A stretch of DNA of 64,000 nt from UBA5287 sp041672395 (GCA_041672395.1 JBAYZS010000003.1:23691-87690); one strand, 5' to 3'; shown: positions 41,361 to 51,021, counted from the first letter of the stretch. Numbers and translations: made by a program. Notes: a model not told the origin generated them from the sequence alone.

Positions 41361-43310
41361 CTATTTGGGCATAGTTTTATCTCTTGAGAAAAGCAGAGGA
41401 AACTTAAATTCTTTCTTTTTTTTTTTATTATGAATCTGAATGATTGAATCTAATATTCCTTGATTATCCAGTTTACATAATTTTAGAAGTTCATTTACCG
41501 AACCATGTGTAACAAATTCATCAGGCAGCCCCAAGCGATGTACAGAAATATTATCATATCCATTATCAGATAAATATTCAAGAACGGCACTTCCCAAACC
41601 ACCTGTTATTACTCCGTTTTCAAGTGTAATAACCTTTTCAAAGTTTTCTGCTACTTCTTTTAGCAGATCCTCATCAATTGGTTTAAGAAAGAGCATGTCA
41701 TAATGTGCAACACTAATACCCATTTCTTCAGCCTTAGCTATTGCTTTTGCCGCCTCATTTCCAATAGTTCCCAAAGATAACAAAGCTATTTCATTACCAT
41801 TCTTAAGTTTTCTCCCTTTCCCTATTGGCAGATTCTCCATGTTATTTTGCCAATCAGTCATTTCACCCCTTCCTCGCGGGTAGCGAATAATAAATGGAGC
41901 ATTGCTTCCATAAACAGCTGTGTACATTAAATTTCGGAGGTCATGTTCATTTAAAGGAGCAGATATTATCAGGTTTGGAATTGGTCGAAAGCATGCCAAA
42001 TCAAAAGCTCCATGATGTGTAGCTCCATCTTCGCCCACCAAACCAGCTCTGTCCAGACACATGATCACTTTTAAATTCTGCAAAGCAACGTCATGTATAA
42101 CTTCATCAAAAGCCCTTTGCATAAAAGAAGAATATATGTTACAAAACGGAATCAATCCTTCTTTTGCCATTCCGGCAGAAAAAGTGACCGCATGTCCTTC
42201 AGCAATTCCCACATCAAAAGCTCTTTCAGGATATTTATTCATTAAGAACGACATAGAACATCCGGTAGGCATAGCAGGAGTAATACCAACAATTTTGTCA
42301 TTCTTATCAGCCAATTCCACCAGAGTTTTACCGAAAACATCCTGATAAAGTTGTGTTTGAATATTTTTTTTTAATGACAATCGCTCACCCGTTTCCTTAT
42401 TAAAAAGTCCGGGAGCATGCCAAATAGTAGCAGCCTTTTCTGCAGGTTTAAAGCCCTTTCCTTTTATTGTTTTAATATGAAGGAGTCTTGGTCCTTTCAT
42501 ATCCTTTATATTATTTAGAACTCGAATAAGTTCAGGAAGATTATGTCCATCAACAGGTCCAAAATAACGAATATTGAAACCTTCAAATATGTTTTGCTGT
42601 TTTGTCAGCAGCGATTTCATACTGTTATTAAAACGAAGTACAGAGTTTTTCTGATTTTCGTCGATTAGTTTGCTTTGCTTGAATTTATTATAAACTTCAT
42701 TTCGAAGCTTATTATATTTTGCAGAAGTAGTTAGTTTTACCAGATAATTTTGAAGTCCACCAACATTATTATCGATCGACATATCATTATCATTTAGTAT
42801 AATAAGCAGGTTGTTTGGTTGAGAACTAGCATTGTTCAAACCTTCAAATGCCAATCCACCTGTCATCGCACCATCTCCGATAACTGCAATTACATGTCTG
42901 TCGTTTTCATTTTTCAAGTTTGCCGCCACAGCCATACCTAATGCAGCAGAGATAGAAGTAGAAGCATGTCCTGTTCCAAAACTGTCATACTCACTTTCAG
43001 TTGGATTAGTAAACCCCGACAGCCCACCTAATTTTCTATTTGTATGAAATGTATCACGCCTTCCTGTTAATATTTTGTGACTATAAGCTTGATGTCCTAC
43101 ATCCCAAACAATTCTGTCATATGGAGTTTTGAATAAATAATGAAGGGCGACAGTGAGTTCTACCGTGCCCAAACTTGAGGCAAAGTGTCCCGGATTATGT
43201 GACAACTGATCGATAATGAATTCTCTAAGTTCAGAGCAAACATTCACCAGTTCATCAATTGTCAGACCTTTCAAGTCGGTCGGACTATTAATATTTTGTA
43301 GTAATTTCAT
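41361..43310 (-). CDS. dxs: 1-deoxy-D-xylulose-5-phosphate synthase
   Basis: This thiamine-diphosphate enzyme condenses pyruvate and glyceraldehyde 3-phosphate in the first step of the MEP isoprenoid pathway. It has 649 residues. GHQAYSHKILTGRRDTF (about residues 72-88), the ThDP motif GDGAMTGGLAFEGLNNA (about 144-160) and the transketolase Pyr domain with DRAGLVGEDGATHHGAFD are present. The C-terminal tail (about residues 627-649, from IHNKKKKKEF on) is an extension beyond the usual end and is encoded through an 11-base T/A tract at 41416-41426, a place where slippage would alter only the tail. It heads a dxs-trkA-trkH run. Confidence 0.95.
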   Translation of the reverse strand: MKLLQNINSPTDLKGLTIDELVNVCSELREFIIDQLSHNPGHFASSLGTVELTVALHYLFKTPYDRIVWDVGHQAYSHKILTGRRDTFHTNRKLGGLSGFTNPTESEYDSFGTGHASTSISAALGMAVAANLKNENDRHVIAVIGDGAMTGGLAFEGLNNASSQPNNLLIILNDNDMSIDNNVGGLQNYLVKLTTSAKYNKLRNEVYNKFKQSKLIDENQKNSVLRFNNSMKSLLTKQQNIFEGFNIRYFGPVDGHNLPELIRVLNNIKDMKGPRLLHIKTIKGKGFKPAEKAATIWHAPGLFNKETGERLSLKKNIQTQLYQDVFGKTLVELADKNDKIVGITPAMPTGCSMSFLMNKYPERAFDVGIAEGHAVTFSAGMAKEGLIPFCNIYSSFMQRAFDEVIHDVALQNLKVIMCLDRAGLVGEDGATHHGAFDLACFRPIPNLIISAPLNEHDLRNLMYTAVYGSNAPFIIRYPRGRGEMTDWQNNMENLPIGKGRKLKNGNEIALLSLGTIGNEAAKAIAKAEEMGISVAHYDMLFLKPIDEDLLKEVAENFEKVITLENGVITGGLGSAVLEYLSDNGYDNISVHRLGLPDEFVTHGSVNELLKLCKLDNQGILDSIIQIHNKKKKKEFKFPLLFSRDKTMPK

Positions 43311-43359
43311 TTATCATCCATTCAAATACATTTATATAAAATGCATTTGAATTATTTAA

Positions 43360-45564
43360 TTAGTTTGCCATATCCGAAAGGAACTTAATTCTAGTCAATC
43401 GGATTTCAGTTTCATTATAATCAGGAAGTTCTTTTAATGCTAAACTCAAGTCGTCCGTTTCAGCTTCTTGAAAATAGTCATAGATATCCTGCAGTGAGTC
43501 AGCATCCATTACCTCATTCAGGAAATAATCGATATTTATTTTTGTACCGGCATAAACGATAGCTTCCACTTCGTCGAGCATTTCATTAAAGTCAATGCCC
43601 TTGGCTTCAGCCAAATCATCAAGTGCTACTTTTCTATCAATTGCCTGAACGATAGATACTTTTAATTTAGATTTATTAGCAACAGTTTTTACACGCAGAT
43701 CTTCCGGGCGAATTATTTCATTCTCTTCTACATATTTTTTGATAACGTCCACGAATTCTTGTCCGTAACGTTTAGCCTTGCCGGCACCCACACCGGGAAT
43801 ATTTTGCAACTCTTCAAGCGTAATCGGATAAGAAGTAGCCATTGCATCAAGCGAAGCAGGTTGAAAAATCACATAAGGAGGTACATTCAGCTTCTTAGAT
43901 AATTTTTTGCGCAAGTCCTTCATGATTGCATAAAGCACTGTATCGGCTGCACCTCCGCTGCCTCCTCCGGAATTCATCATTTCAGCCTCTTCAGCATCAA
44001 GACCGTCAACGTCTTCTAGATCTTCTTCATCTTCTTTAATTATTTTGAAAGAAACCGGATTCTTCAGAAAATCTTTACCTTTTTTGGTGATTTTCATTAT
44101 ACCATAATTCTCAATATCTTTCTTTAAATAGTTTTCCAAAAGAGCAGTTCGAATAACAACTTCCCAAACTCTCTCATCCTCATCTGAACCAGATCCGAAT
44201 TCTTCAAGTTCAGTATGTCCGAAAGCTTCAATTTCAGATGTTTCTTTACCGACTAGGAAATTAACGATATAATCCGTCTTTTGTTTTTCTTTAAGCGCAT
44301 TAATCGCTTCTATTACCGTTATAAGTAATTCTTTTGCTTCCACTTTAATTTTTGGATTTAAACAATTATCACAATTTCCACAGTTGGGTTCGTTATAATC
44401 TTCACCGAAGTAGTGTAAAAGCACTTTTCTTCGGCAAAGAGAAGTATCTGCATAAGCAGTAGTCTCAATCAGTAGTTGTTTACCAATTTCCTGTTCTGAA
44501 ACCGGTTTCCCCTGCATGAAACGTTCAAGTTTCTGAATATCTTTATGAGAATAAAAGCAGATGCATTTACCCTCTCCTCCATCTCTACCGGCTCTACCAG
44601 TTTCCTGATAATAACCTTCAAGACTTTTAGGGATGTCATAATGAATAACATACCTGACATCCGGTTTATCAATGCCCATACCAAAGGCGATGGTAGCAAC
44701 AATAACATCAGCTTTTTCCATCAGGAAAGCATCCTGATTTGCTGTACGATCAGCTGCATCCATGCCTGCGTGATAGGGCAGAGCTCGAATATCGTTTGCC
44801 TGAAGAATTTCTGCAAAATCATTCACTTTTCTACGACTCAAGCAATAAACAATACCCGATTTTCCTTCCTGTGAAAGAATATATTTAATGATTTCTCTAT
44901 CAATACTATCTGTTTTTGGCCTTACCTCATAAAAAAGATTTGGTCTGTTGAATGATGACTTAAACACATTCGCACTTGTCATCCCCAAGTTTTTTTGTAT
45001 ATCGTGTTGCACTTTTGGCGTTGCAGTAGCTGTAAGTGCAATAATTGGCTGACTACCAATTTGTGCAATAATTGGACGAATTCTACGATATTCAGGTCTG
45101 AAGTCATGCCCCCATTCAGAGATACAATGCGCTTCGTCTACTGCATAAAAAGAGATAGTCACACTTCTCAGAAATTCAATGTTTTCTAATTTTGTGAGTG
45201 ATTCAGGAGCGACATACAATAATTTTGTTTTTTCTGAAATCACATCTCTCTTAACATTCTCAATTTCCTGTTTGTTGAGAGATGAATTCAGGAAATGTGC
45301 AATGCCATCATCTTCGCTAAAATTTCGCATTGCATCCACCTGATTTTTCATCAAAGCAATCAGAGGAGAAATTACAATTGCCGTGCCCTTCATCATGAGT
45401 GCAGGCAATTGGTAGCACAGCGATTTTCCACCACCGGTAGGCATTAAAACAAAAGTATCCTTTCCGGACATAACACTTTTTATAATGGCTTCTTGAGTGC
45501 CTTTAAAAGTGTCAAACCCGAAGTGTTCCTTTAACTTTTCGTGAAGATTCTCTCGTTTTTCCAT
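43360..45564 (-). CDS. recQ: ATP-dependent DNA helicase RecQ
   Basis: A 3'-5' superfamily 2 helicase of 734 residues. Motif I is LMPTGGGKSLCYQLPAL (about residues 39-55), motif II AVDEAHCISEWGHDFRPEYR, and motif VI YYQETGRAGRDGGEGKC. A zinc-binding domain follows (CRRKVLLHYF...CGNCDNCLNP), then a winged helix and an HRDC domain (about 560-635), joined by an acidic and glycine-rich linker (NSGGGSGGAAD). The C-terminal 100 residues are an extra helical extension common in Bacteroidota RecQ. It is 50 bases upstream of dxs. No function beyond recombination and repair is implied by the neighbours. Confidence 0.95.
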   Translation of the reverse strand: MEKRENLHEKLKEHFGFDTFKGTQEAIIKSVMSGKDTFVLMPTGGGKSLCYQLPALMMKGTAIVISPLIALMKNQVDAMRNFSEDDGIAHFLNSSLNKQEIENVKRDVISEKTKLLYVAPESLTKLENIEFLRSVTISFYAVDEAHCISEWGHDFRPEYRRIRPIIAQIGSQPIIALTATATPKVQHDIQKNLGMTSANVFKSSFNRPNLFYEVRPKTDSIDREIIKYILSQEGKSGIVYCLSRRKVNDFAEILQANDIRALPYHAGMDAADRTANQDAFLMEKADVIVATIAFGMGIDKPDVRYVIHYDIPKSLEGYYQETGRAGRDGGEGKCICFYSHKDIQKLERFMQGKPVSEQEIGKQLLIETTAYADTSLCRRKVLLHYFGEDYNEPNCGNCDNCLNPKIKVEAKELLITVIEAINALKEKQKTDYIVNFLVGKETSEIEAFGHTELEEFGSGSDEDERVWEVVIRTALLENYLKKDIENYGIMKITKKGKDFLKNPVSFKIIKEDEEDLEDVDGLDAEEAEMMNSGGGSGGAADTVLYAIMKDLRKKLSKKLNVPPYVIFQPASLDAMATSYPITLEELQNIPGVGAGKAKRYGQEFVDVIKKYVEENEIIRPEDLRVKTVANKSKLKVSIVQAIDRKVALDDLAEAKGIDFNEMLDEVEAIVYAGTKINIDYFLNEVMDADSLQDIYDYFQEAETDDLSLALKELPDYNETEIRLTRIKFLSDMAN

Positions 45565-45745
45565 AAGAATGATAATGCCTATTCAAAAATAAATGTTCAC
45601 ATTTGAACATCAACAAATATATAGACTATTTTTTAAAACTTAAAACAAAAATCATATTTTGTAAACAACTAAGTTAATCGTTATTTATTATTCTGCAAAA
45701 AATTTATTATATAATCATTGATTCTTTTCTTTTATTGCGCATAAA

Positions 45746-45780
45746 ATTATTCCTGCTCCGAAAAAGGAACAGGAATAATT
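45746..45780 (-). terminator. Intrinsic terminator of clpX
   Basis: A hairpin with arms AATTATTCCTGCTCC (45746-45760) and GGAACAGGAATAATT (45766-45780), paired along 15 bases with one G-T wobble, then a short T tract on the minus strand. It lies 26 bases after the clpX stop. Confidence 0.7.
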
Positions 45781-45806
45781 ATTTATTTTAGAATAAAAGT
45801 TCTGTA

Positions 45807-47051
45807 TTATGCAACTTGAAGATTCAGTAGATTTGATTTTTCGAGGTGCTCTTGTGCATATATTTTTGTGACATTAAGTTTCTTCTTATCATCTTCAGAA
45901 GGTAGGTGAAACATAGCATCAATCATGATAGCCTCAACAATAGACCGCAGTCCGCGTGCACCAAGTTTATATTCAATAGCTTTATCAACAATATATTCAA
46001 AAACATCACTGTCAAAAGTGAGTTCTATTTTATCCATGTCAAATAATTTTACATATTGTTTGACAATTGAATTTTTTGGTTCACTTAATATACGAAGTAA
46101 AGCTGATTTATCCAACGGATCAAGATAAGTAAGGATTGGTAATCGTCCGATAATCTCAGGGATAAGTCCAAACGATTTCAAATCCATTGGCGTAACATAT
46201 TTCATTAAGTTGTTTCGATCAACTTCCGCTGTCTTTCTTCCGGCAGCATAACCGACAACTCTTGTGTTTAATCGTTGTGCAATTTTGCGTTCAATACCAT
46301 CAAAAGCCCCACCGCAAACAAAGAGGATATTTTTAGTGTTAACCTCAATCATACGCTGTTCGGGATGTTTTCTTCCTCCTTGAGGTGGAACATTTACAAC
46401 AGATCCCTCCAGCAATTTTAGCAAACCTTGTTGCACTCCCTCACCGCTAACATCACGGGTGATCGACGGGTTATCACTTTTGCGAGCAATTTTGTCTATT
46501 TCATCAATAAACACAATGCCTCTTTCTGCAGCAGCCACATCATAATCGGCCACTTGCAAAAGTCGTGTAAGAATACTTTCTATATCTTCTCCAACATAAC
46601 CGGCTTCAGTTAAAACTGTTGCATCAACAATTGTGAAAGGGACTTTCAATAATTTTGCAATTGTTTTTGCCAATAGTGTTTTTCCTGTACCCGTAGGTCC
46701 AACCATGATAATATTGGATTTTTCAATCTCAACATCATCTTTCATGGTTTTTTGCAGAATTCTTTTATAATGGTTATAAACAGAAACTGACAAGTAACGT
46801 TTGGCACTATCCTGACCAATTACATACTGATCCAAAAAATCTTTAATTTCTTTTGGTTTTGGAAGTAAGTCCATTGATAAGTTTGTTTTGGACTTTTTGG
46901 AACCCTTAAACGCTTCATCCACAATGCCATGTGCCTGTTCAACACATACATCGCAAATGAAACCTGAAGTTCCGGAGATAAGTACGTTTACCTCACCCTC
47001 ATCTCTTCCACAAAAACTGCAATGGTTCTCGCCCGTTGTTTTTTTTGCCAT
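45807..47051 (-). CDS. clpX: ATP-dependent Clp protease ATP-binding subunit ClpX
   Basis: This AAA+ unfoldase delivers substrates to ClpP. It has 414 residues. The N-terminal zinc domain has four Cys, in HCSFCGRDEGEVNVL and FICDVCVEQAH (residues 11-42). Walker A is GPTGTGKTLLAKTIA (about residues 118-132) and Walker B IVFIDEIDKIARK. The ClpP-docking loop region is near KTNLSM to GAFDGIER. It lies 64 bases after clpP on the same strand, with a hairpin between them. The substrates would include ssrA-tagged proteins, and the tmRNA is at 63585. Confidence 0.96.
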   Translation of the reverse strand: MAKKTTGENHCSFCGRDEGEVNVLISGTSGFICDVCVEQAHGIVDEAFKGSKKSKTNLSMDLLPKPKEIKDFLDQYVIGQDSAKRYLSVSVYNHYKRILQKTMKDDVEIEKSNIIMVGPTGTGKTLLAKTIAKLLKVPFTIVDATVLTEAGYVGEDIESILTRLLQVADYDVAAAERGIVFIDEIDKIARKSDNPSITRDVSGEGVQQGLLKLLEGSVVNVPPQGGRKHPEQRMIEVNTKNILFVCGGAFDGIERKIAQRLNTRVVGYAAGRKTAEVDRNNLMKYVTPMDLKSFGLIPEIIGRLPILTYLDPLDKSALLRILSEPKNSIVKQYVKLFDMDKIELTFDSDVFEYIVDKAIEYKLGARGLRSIVEAIMIDAMFHLPSEDDKKKLNVTKIYAQEHLEKSNLLNLQVA

Positions 47052-47074
47052 TATTATAGTTTAAAAGATAAAAT

Positions 47075-47103
47075 CACAAAAGGACTTTTATAGCCCTTTT
47101 GTG
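47075..47103 (-). terminator. Hairpin between clpP and clpX
   Basis: CACAAAAGG (47075-47083) pairs with CCTTTTGTG (47095-47103) around an 11-base loop. On the minus strand the T tract after it is weak, so it may attenuate rather than stop transcription of clpX or may stabilise the clpP message. Confidence 0.45.
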
Positions 47104-47115
47104 AAAAGATTAATA

Positions 47116-47787
47116 TTATTTTCTTACAAGAATTTCATCTACCATTCCGTAGGCTTTTGCTTCTACTGAATTCATCCAATAATCTCTGTCTGAATCAATG
47201 TTCACCTTTTCTATTGGTTGTCCAGAATGTTTGGAGATGATAGTGTAAAGTTCCTGTTTCACCCTTAAAATTTCCTTTGCAGTAATTTCAATATCCGCAG
47301 CCTGTCCTTGAACACCACCCATAGGTTGATGAATCATAACACGAGAATGTGTCAAAGCAAATCTTTTTTTCTCAGTACCTGCAACAAGAAGTACTGCAGC
47401 CATTGATGCTGCCATTCCTGTACAAATTGTTGATACATCACTCGAAATGAATTGCATTGTATCATAAATTCCGTAACCTGCATAAACAGATCCCCCGGGT
47501 GAATTGATATAAATAGAGATATCTTTTCCCGGATCCGAAGAATCCAAATATAAGAGCTGAGCCTGAATTACGTTTGCAGTATAATCATCAATTTGAGTTC
47601 CCAAGAAGATGATTCTATCCATCATCAAACGTGAAAAGACATCCATCTGTGCAACATTCAATTTACGCTCTTCTATAATTGTAGGAGATATGTATCCGTA
47701 ATCGTTGGTTATAGTTGCATAACTATCCAATCTGGACCCATTCATTCCTAGATGCTTTACGGCATATTTTCTGAAATCGTTTTCCAT
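47116..47787 (-). CDS. clpP: ATP-dependent Clp protease proteolytic subunit
   Basis: A serine peptidase that forms the tetradecameric barrel of ClpXP. It has 223 residues. The catalytic Ser lies in ICTGMAASMAAVLLVAG (about residues 119-135), the His in LTHSRVMIHQPMGGVQGQA (about 142-160) and the Asp follows near residue 195. The N-terminal about 25 residues are a propeptide-like leader that is removed in the mature enzyme. It lies in the order tig-clpP-clpX on one strand, the classic arrangement for protein quality control. Confidence 0.96.
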   Translation of the reverse strand: MENDFRKYAVKHLGMNGSRLDSYATITNDYGYISPTIIEERKLNVAQMDVFSRLMMDRIIFLGTQIDDYTANVIQAQLLYLDSSDPGKDISIYINSPGGSVYAGYGIYDTMQFISSDVSTICTGMAASMAAVLLVAGTEKKRFALTHSRVMIHQPMGGVQGQAADIEITAKEILRVKQELYTIISKHSGQPIEKVNIDSDRDYWMNSVEAKAYGMVDEILVRK

Positions 47788-47912
47788 ACTTTTTTAATTG
47801 TAAATTAATAATCCTGTGTAATGTTTATTCTTTATTAATTGCAAAAAAAGTGCCATATTATTAAAGAAGCTATAAATAATAAAGGTTTTAACCTTTATTG
47901 TACACAAACTAC

Positions 47913-49313
47913 TTAATCTTCGTGTTCGTGTTCGTGATCATGTTCGTGAGCCGATTCATCTAACTGTTTATTGAAATCCTTTGATAAAATTTCAACTTCG
48001 TTTACTGTGATATTCTCTTTCAACCAAGTGCCTACTTTGTCTTCAAGAGCACGTTCATACAAATTACGAACGGTTTCTTCTTTACCTAGTAGTGATTGAA
48101 CATAGTTCTGAAGAACATCGGCAGGCAAATTTGTCATTCCATACTGAGCAAACTGAGATTTTGCCACTTCGGCAGCCAATGCTTCAACATCACTTACTTC
48201 CACTTTCAGTTCATTTTTTTCAGCAAGTTGTTCTTTAGCTATGTGAAATTTGAGATCATCAAGAATATTTGGGAAATCTGTTTCCAAACTTTCTTCATTA
48301 TCTTTATATTTATCGTTAGAATTAATCAACCAACGTTTTAAGAAAGTAACTGGGAATTCAACAGACTCTATTTTATTCAGAAACAAATCACGTGCTTCTT
48401 TCATAAATAAATTATCTGCAGCTGGCTTAAACTGGTTGTTCAGTAATTCTTCAACTTTGGTTTTGAATTCTTCTTCGTTAGAAACCACATTCTCACCAAG
48501 TACTTTATCGAACAATTCCTGATTCATTGCTGCTTCTTCATAACGCGTAATTTCCTTTATTTCAAATTGGAAATCCGAATTTATGTCGGACACTTTTTCT
48601 TTAGTAGTCTGTAATAAAGACGCTAGTTCAGCATCATTATTATCGTAAGCAGTTCTGGGATTGAAAGCAATTACATCATTAGCATTTGCGCCAACAAATT
48701 TGTTTTTTGTCTCTTCATCTTTCAAATATGAAGGCATCAGAATTGCGTTATCAATAACAAGTCCATCTACTTTAAGTTCACCGTTTTCCAGCTCTGTTAA
48801 AGTGCCCTTAAGCAGGTCGGTATCTTTAGCCGACTCATCAACTTTTGTATATTTTCCGTAATTTTGTTTATAGGCATCCAACTGTTGTTGCAGCAATTCC
48901 TCTTCGAGTTTTACTTTATTATATGATAAAGCATCATTTTTATCTAAAACAATTTCAAATTCAGGAGTCAAAGCAATATCAAAGTTGAACTCAAATTCCT
49001 CTTCTACATCAAAATCTATCGTTTTTGAGTTTTCAGAAAGTAGCGGTTCACCCAATATTTTTAGATTATTATCTTGAATATATTTGAACAGTTCGTCGCT
49101 TGCCAGTTTGTTAATTTCATCAATTATAACAACCTTGCCATACATTTTGCGAATCAGATTTTTGGGTGTTTTCCCCGGTCTGAAGCCTGGGATATTTGCT
49201 TTTTGGCGATACTGACTCAGTGATTTCTCCACTTTATCTTGATAATCAGACTTTTCTATAGCCACAGCGATAACGCCGTTAACATCGTCTTGTTTGTTGA
49301 GAGTTACCTTCAT
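47913..49313 (-). CDS. tig: Trigger factor
   Basis: A ribosome-bound chaperone and peptidyl-prolyl isomerase of 466 residues. The ribosome-binding tail has GFRPGKTPKNLIRKMYG (about residues 42-58), carrying the FRxGxxP signature. A PPIase-like domain lies near residues 155-250 but is poorly conserved, as in many Bacteroidota. The C-terminal arm domains follow. The last 15 residues are DESAHEHDHEHEHED, a His/Asp/Glu-rich tail that could bind metal ions. The gene starts the tig-clpP-clpX run and has its own promoter at 49421-49451. Confidence 0.93.
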   Translation of the reverse strand: MKVTLNKQDDVNGVIAVAIEKSDYQDKVEKSLSQYRQKANIPGFRPGKTPKNLIRKMYGKVVIIDEINKLASDELFKYIQDNNLKILGEPLLSENSKTIDFDVEEEFEFNFDIALTPEFEIVLDKNDALSYNKVKLEEELLQQQLDAYKQNYGKYTKVDESAKDTDLLKGTLTELENGELKVDGLVIDNAILMPSYLKDEETKNKFVGANANDVIAFNPRTAYDNNDAELASLLQTTKEKVSDINSDFQFEIKEITRYEEAAMNQELFDKVLGENVVSNEEEFKTKVEELLNNQFKPAADNLFMKEARDLFLNKIESVEFPVTFLKRWLINSNDKYKDNEESLETDFPNILDDLKFHIAKEQLAEKNELKVEVSDVEALAAEVAKSQFAQYGMTNLPADVLQNYVQSLLGKEETVRNLYERALEDKVGTWLKENITVNEVEILSKDFNKQLDESAHEHDHEHEHED

Positions 49314-49420
49314 TTGGAACGTCGTTTATTTGTTTAATTGAATAATGATCACCATTTAATTATGCTTGACTTTGAAAATCAGTCATTTTCTCAATTATTT
49401 AGTGAGTTTAAATTGGAGTG

Positions 49421-49451
49421 CAAAAATAAGCTTTATCTCTTAATTTGCAAA
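49421..49451 (-). promoter_or_regulatory. Promoter of tig
   Basis: On the minus strand, TTTG (complement of 49448-49451) and TATTTTTG (complement of 49421-49428) are separated by 19 bases, matching both boxes of the Bacteroidota consensus. The predicted start is about 100 bases before the ATG. Confidence 0.7.
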
Positions 49452-49501
49452 AAATATTTTGTATCAAGCTTTTAAAACTTAGCTTGTCTTGATAACTTTT
49501 A

Positions 49502-49509
49502 TAACTTTG
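49502..49509 (+). promoter_or_regulatory. -7 element before the CPBP protease gene
   Basis: TAACTTTG fits TAnnTTTG exactly and lies 19 bases before the ATG at 49528. This argues that the in-frame TTG at 49489, which would be upstream of it, is not the real start. The -33 box is weak. Confidence 0.55.
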
Positions 49510-49527
49510 TATATCAAAAAACATATA

Positions 49528-50409
49528 ATGAAACAATTTTTATCAGATAAAGGAAATGGAATGAAGATTTTTTACCTTCTTCTTTTTTCATTTTTGGGAT
49601 TGCTTGTAGCAATTTCTTTCTTGGCTATGTTTGGCTCAATATTTGGACTTACCAGCGTTACTGATGTTTGGTATATTCGTATAAGTTCAATACTTCAAGA
49701 AGTATTTGTGTTTTTGCTTCCTGCATATATTGTTGCCGTGTTGAGTGATAAAAAACCATTGAAATTAATGGAGTTGCACGGTGGAGACAAACTTGCATCC
49801 GGAATAATTTTAGGTATTATCCTTTTTTGTTTGGCTTACCCGTTTATTTCATATGTAACTCAGTGGAATACGCAAATTGAGTTTCCTGATGCATTGAAAA
49901 ATGTTGAAACATGGATGCGTAATATGGAAGATGCTGCCAAACAAACCACCGACCAGTTATTAGCAGGAAACAATATTGGAAATTTAGTCTTGAATATTTT
50001 ACTGGTAGCCGGATTAGCTGCATTATCTGAAGAGATATTTTTCAGAGGGGCGTTACAAACACTGCTGAACAAAGCATTTAAAAATGGACACGCCGCCGTA
50101 TGGGTGTCGGCAATTATTTTTAGCAGCATCCATTTTCAGTTCTACGGTTTTTTTGCCCGATTACTGATGGGAGCAATTCTTGGTTATTTATTTCTCTATT
50201 CCAAGAACTTATGGGTGCCCATAATTGTTCATTTTTTTAATAATGCAATGGTAATTATAACAAATCAATTTTGGGGAGAAAGTGAGTGGACTACAGAGGT
50301 TGACTCGAAGTTGGCAACAATTCCCCTTGCTGTTAGCAGTTTAATTATCACAATTTTGGCTTTTATCTATTTTAGAAAACAACAAGATTCAACAATAAAA
50401 AAACTATGA
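49528..50409 (+). CDS. CPBP-family intramembrane metalloprotease
   Basis: A membrane protein with about seven to eight hydrophobic segments, 293 residues from the ATG at 49528; an upstream TTG (49489) would extend it into a promoter element and is rejected. The active-site motifs are EEIFFRGALQTLL (Glu-Glu pair and Arg, about residues 172-184), SSIHFQFYGFFARLLMGAI (first His) and VPIIVHFFNNAMVI (second His and Asn), as in the Rce1/CPBP family. Members cut CaaX-like or signal-peptide substrates or serve in immunity to peptides; the substrate here is unknown. Its stop overlaps the start of the DUF3109 gene by 4 bases, so the two are translationally coupled. Confidence 0.9.
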   Translation: MKQFLSDKGNGMKIFYLLLFSFLGLLVAISFLAMFGSIFGLTSVTDVWYIRISSILQEVFVFLLPAYIVAVLSDKKPLKLMELHGGDKLASGIILGIILFCLAYPFISYVTQWNTQIEFPDALKNVETWMRNMEDAAKQTTDQLLAGNNIGNLVLNILLVAGLAALSEEIFFRGALQTLLNKAFKNGHAAVWVSAIIFSSIHFQFYGFFARLLMGAILGYLFLYSKNLWVPIIVHFFNNAMVIITNQFWGESEWTTEVDSKLATIPLAVSSLIITILAFIYFRKQQDSTIKKL

Positions 50410-50981
50410 TTCAGGTTCAAGATACAATAATTTCAGACGATATATTTGAAGAGTGTTTTATATGCGACCTATGCAAGTGCAAAGGTCAATGCTGTGTTGA
50501 TGGTGAGTCGGGTGCACCACTTTTACAAGAAGAATTTGAGCAAATCCAACGCATACTCCCACAAATTTGGGATGACCTTTCTGATAAAGCTAAAGAACTA
50601 ATTGATAAACAGGGTATTGCCTATACCGATTATGACGGTGAATTGGTTACATCCATAATAAACGGCGAAGAATGTGTGTTCACTTTTTTTGATTCCGACG
50701 GCATTTGCAAGTGCACTATCGATAACGCCTATCGCGCTGGGAAAATTGATGTTGAAAAACCCATTTCATGTCATTTATATCCTATTCGTATCAATCAATA
50801 TAAAGATTACGCAGCAGTAAACTATCACCGGTGGTCGGTTTGTAAACCGGCTGCGGAATTGGGAAATAGAGAAGGAGTAAGAATCTATCAATATCTAAAA
50901 GAACCACTTATACGTAGATTTGGAAAAGAATGGTACCACGAAGTATGTGAAGCAGCTGAATATGTAAAGAAGCGAGAGTGA
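50406..50981 (+). CDS. DUF3109 family cysteine-rich protein
   Basis: The protein has 191 residues with no signal peptide or membrane segment. Cysteines are clustered: FICDLCKCKGQCCVDGESG (residues 17-35), EECVF, GICKCTI and SCHLYPIR, then SVCKP. This pattern, with the ISCHLYPIR motif, resembles YkgJ/DUF3109 proteins thought to hold a metal or iron-sulfur centre. The reaction is not known to me. The start overlaps the end of the CPBP protease gene by 4 bases (ATGA), so expression is coupled. The nearest downstream gene is a DUF3575 protein 40 bases away. Confidence 0.85.
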   Translation: MIQVQDTIISDDIFEECFICDLCKCKGQCCVDGESGAPLLQEEFEQIQRILPQIWDDLSDKAKELIDKQGIAYTDYDGELVTSIINGEECVFTFFDSDGICKCTIDNAYRAGKIDVEKPISCHLYPIRINQYKDYAAVNYHRWSVCKPAAELGNREGVRIYQYLKEPLIRRFGKEWYHEVCEAAEYVKKRE

Positions 50982-51021
50982 ACGTTTTCTTATTTATAAC
51001 TCATTTAATATCAACGTGATT

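Noticed and set aside
47878..47899. AATAAAGGTT/AACCTTTATT hairpin after tig
   Set aside because: It is AT-rich with a 2-base loop and no T-run; too weak to call a terminator.
49489..49527. TTG as the start of the CPBP protease
   Set aside because: It lies upstream of the TAACTTTG promoter element and adds residues not expected before the first membrane segment.
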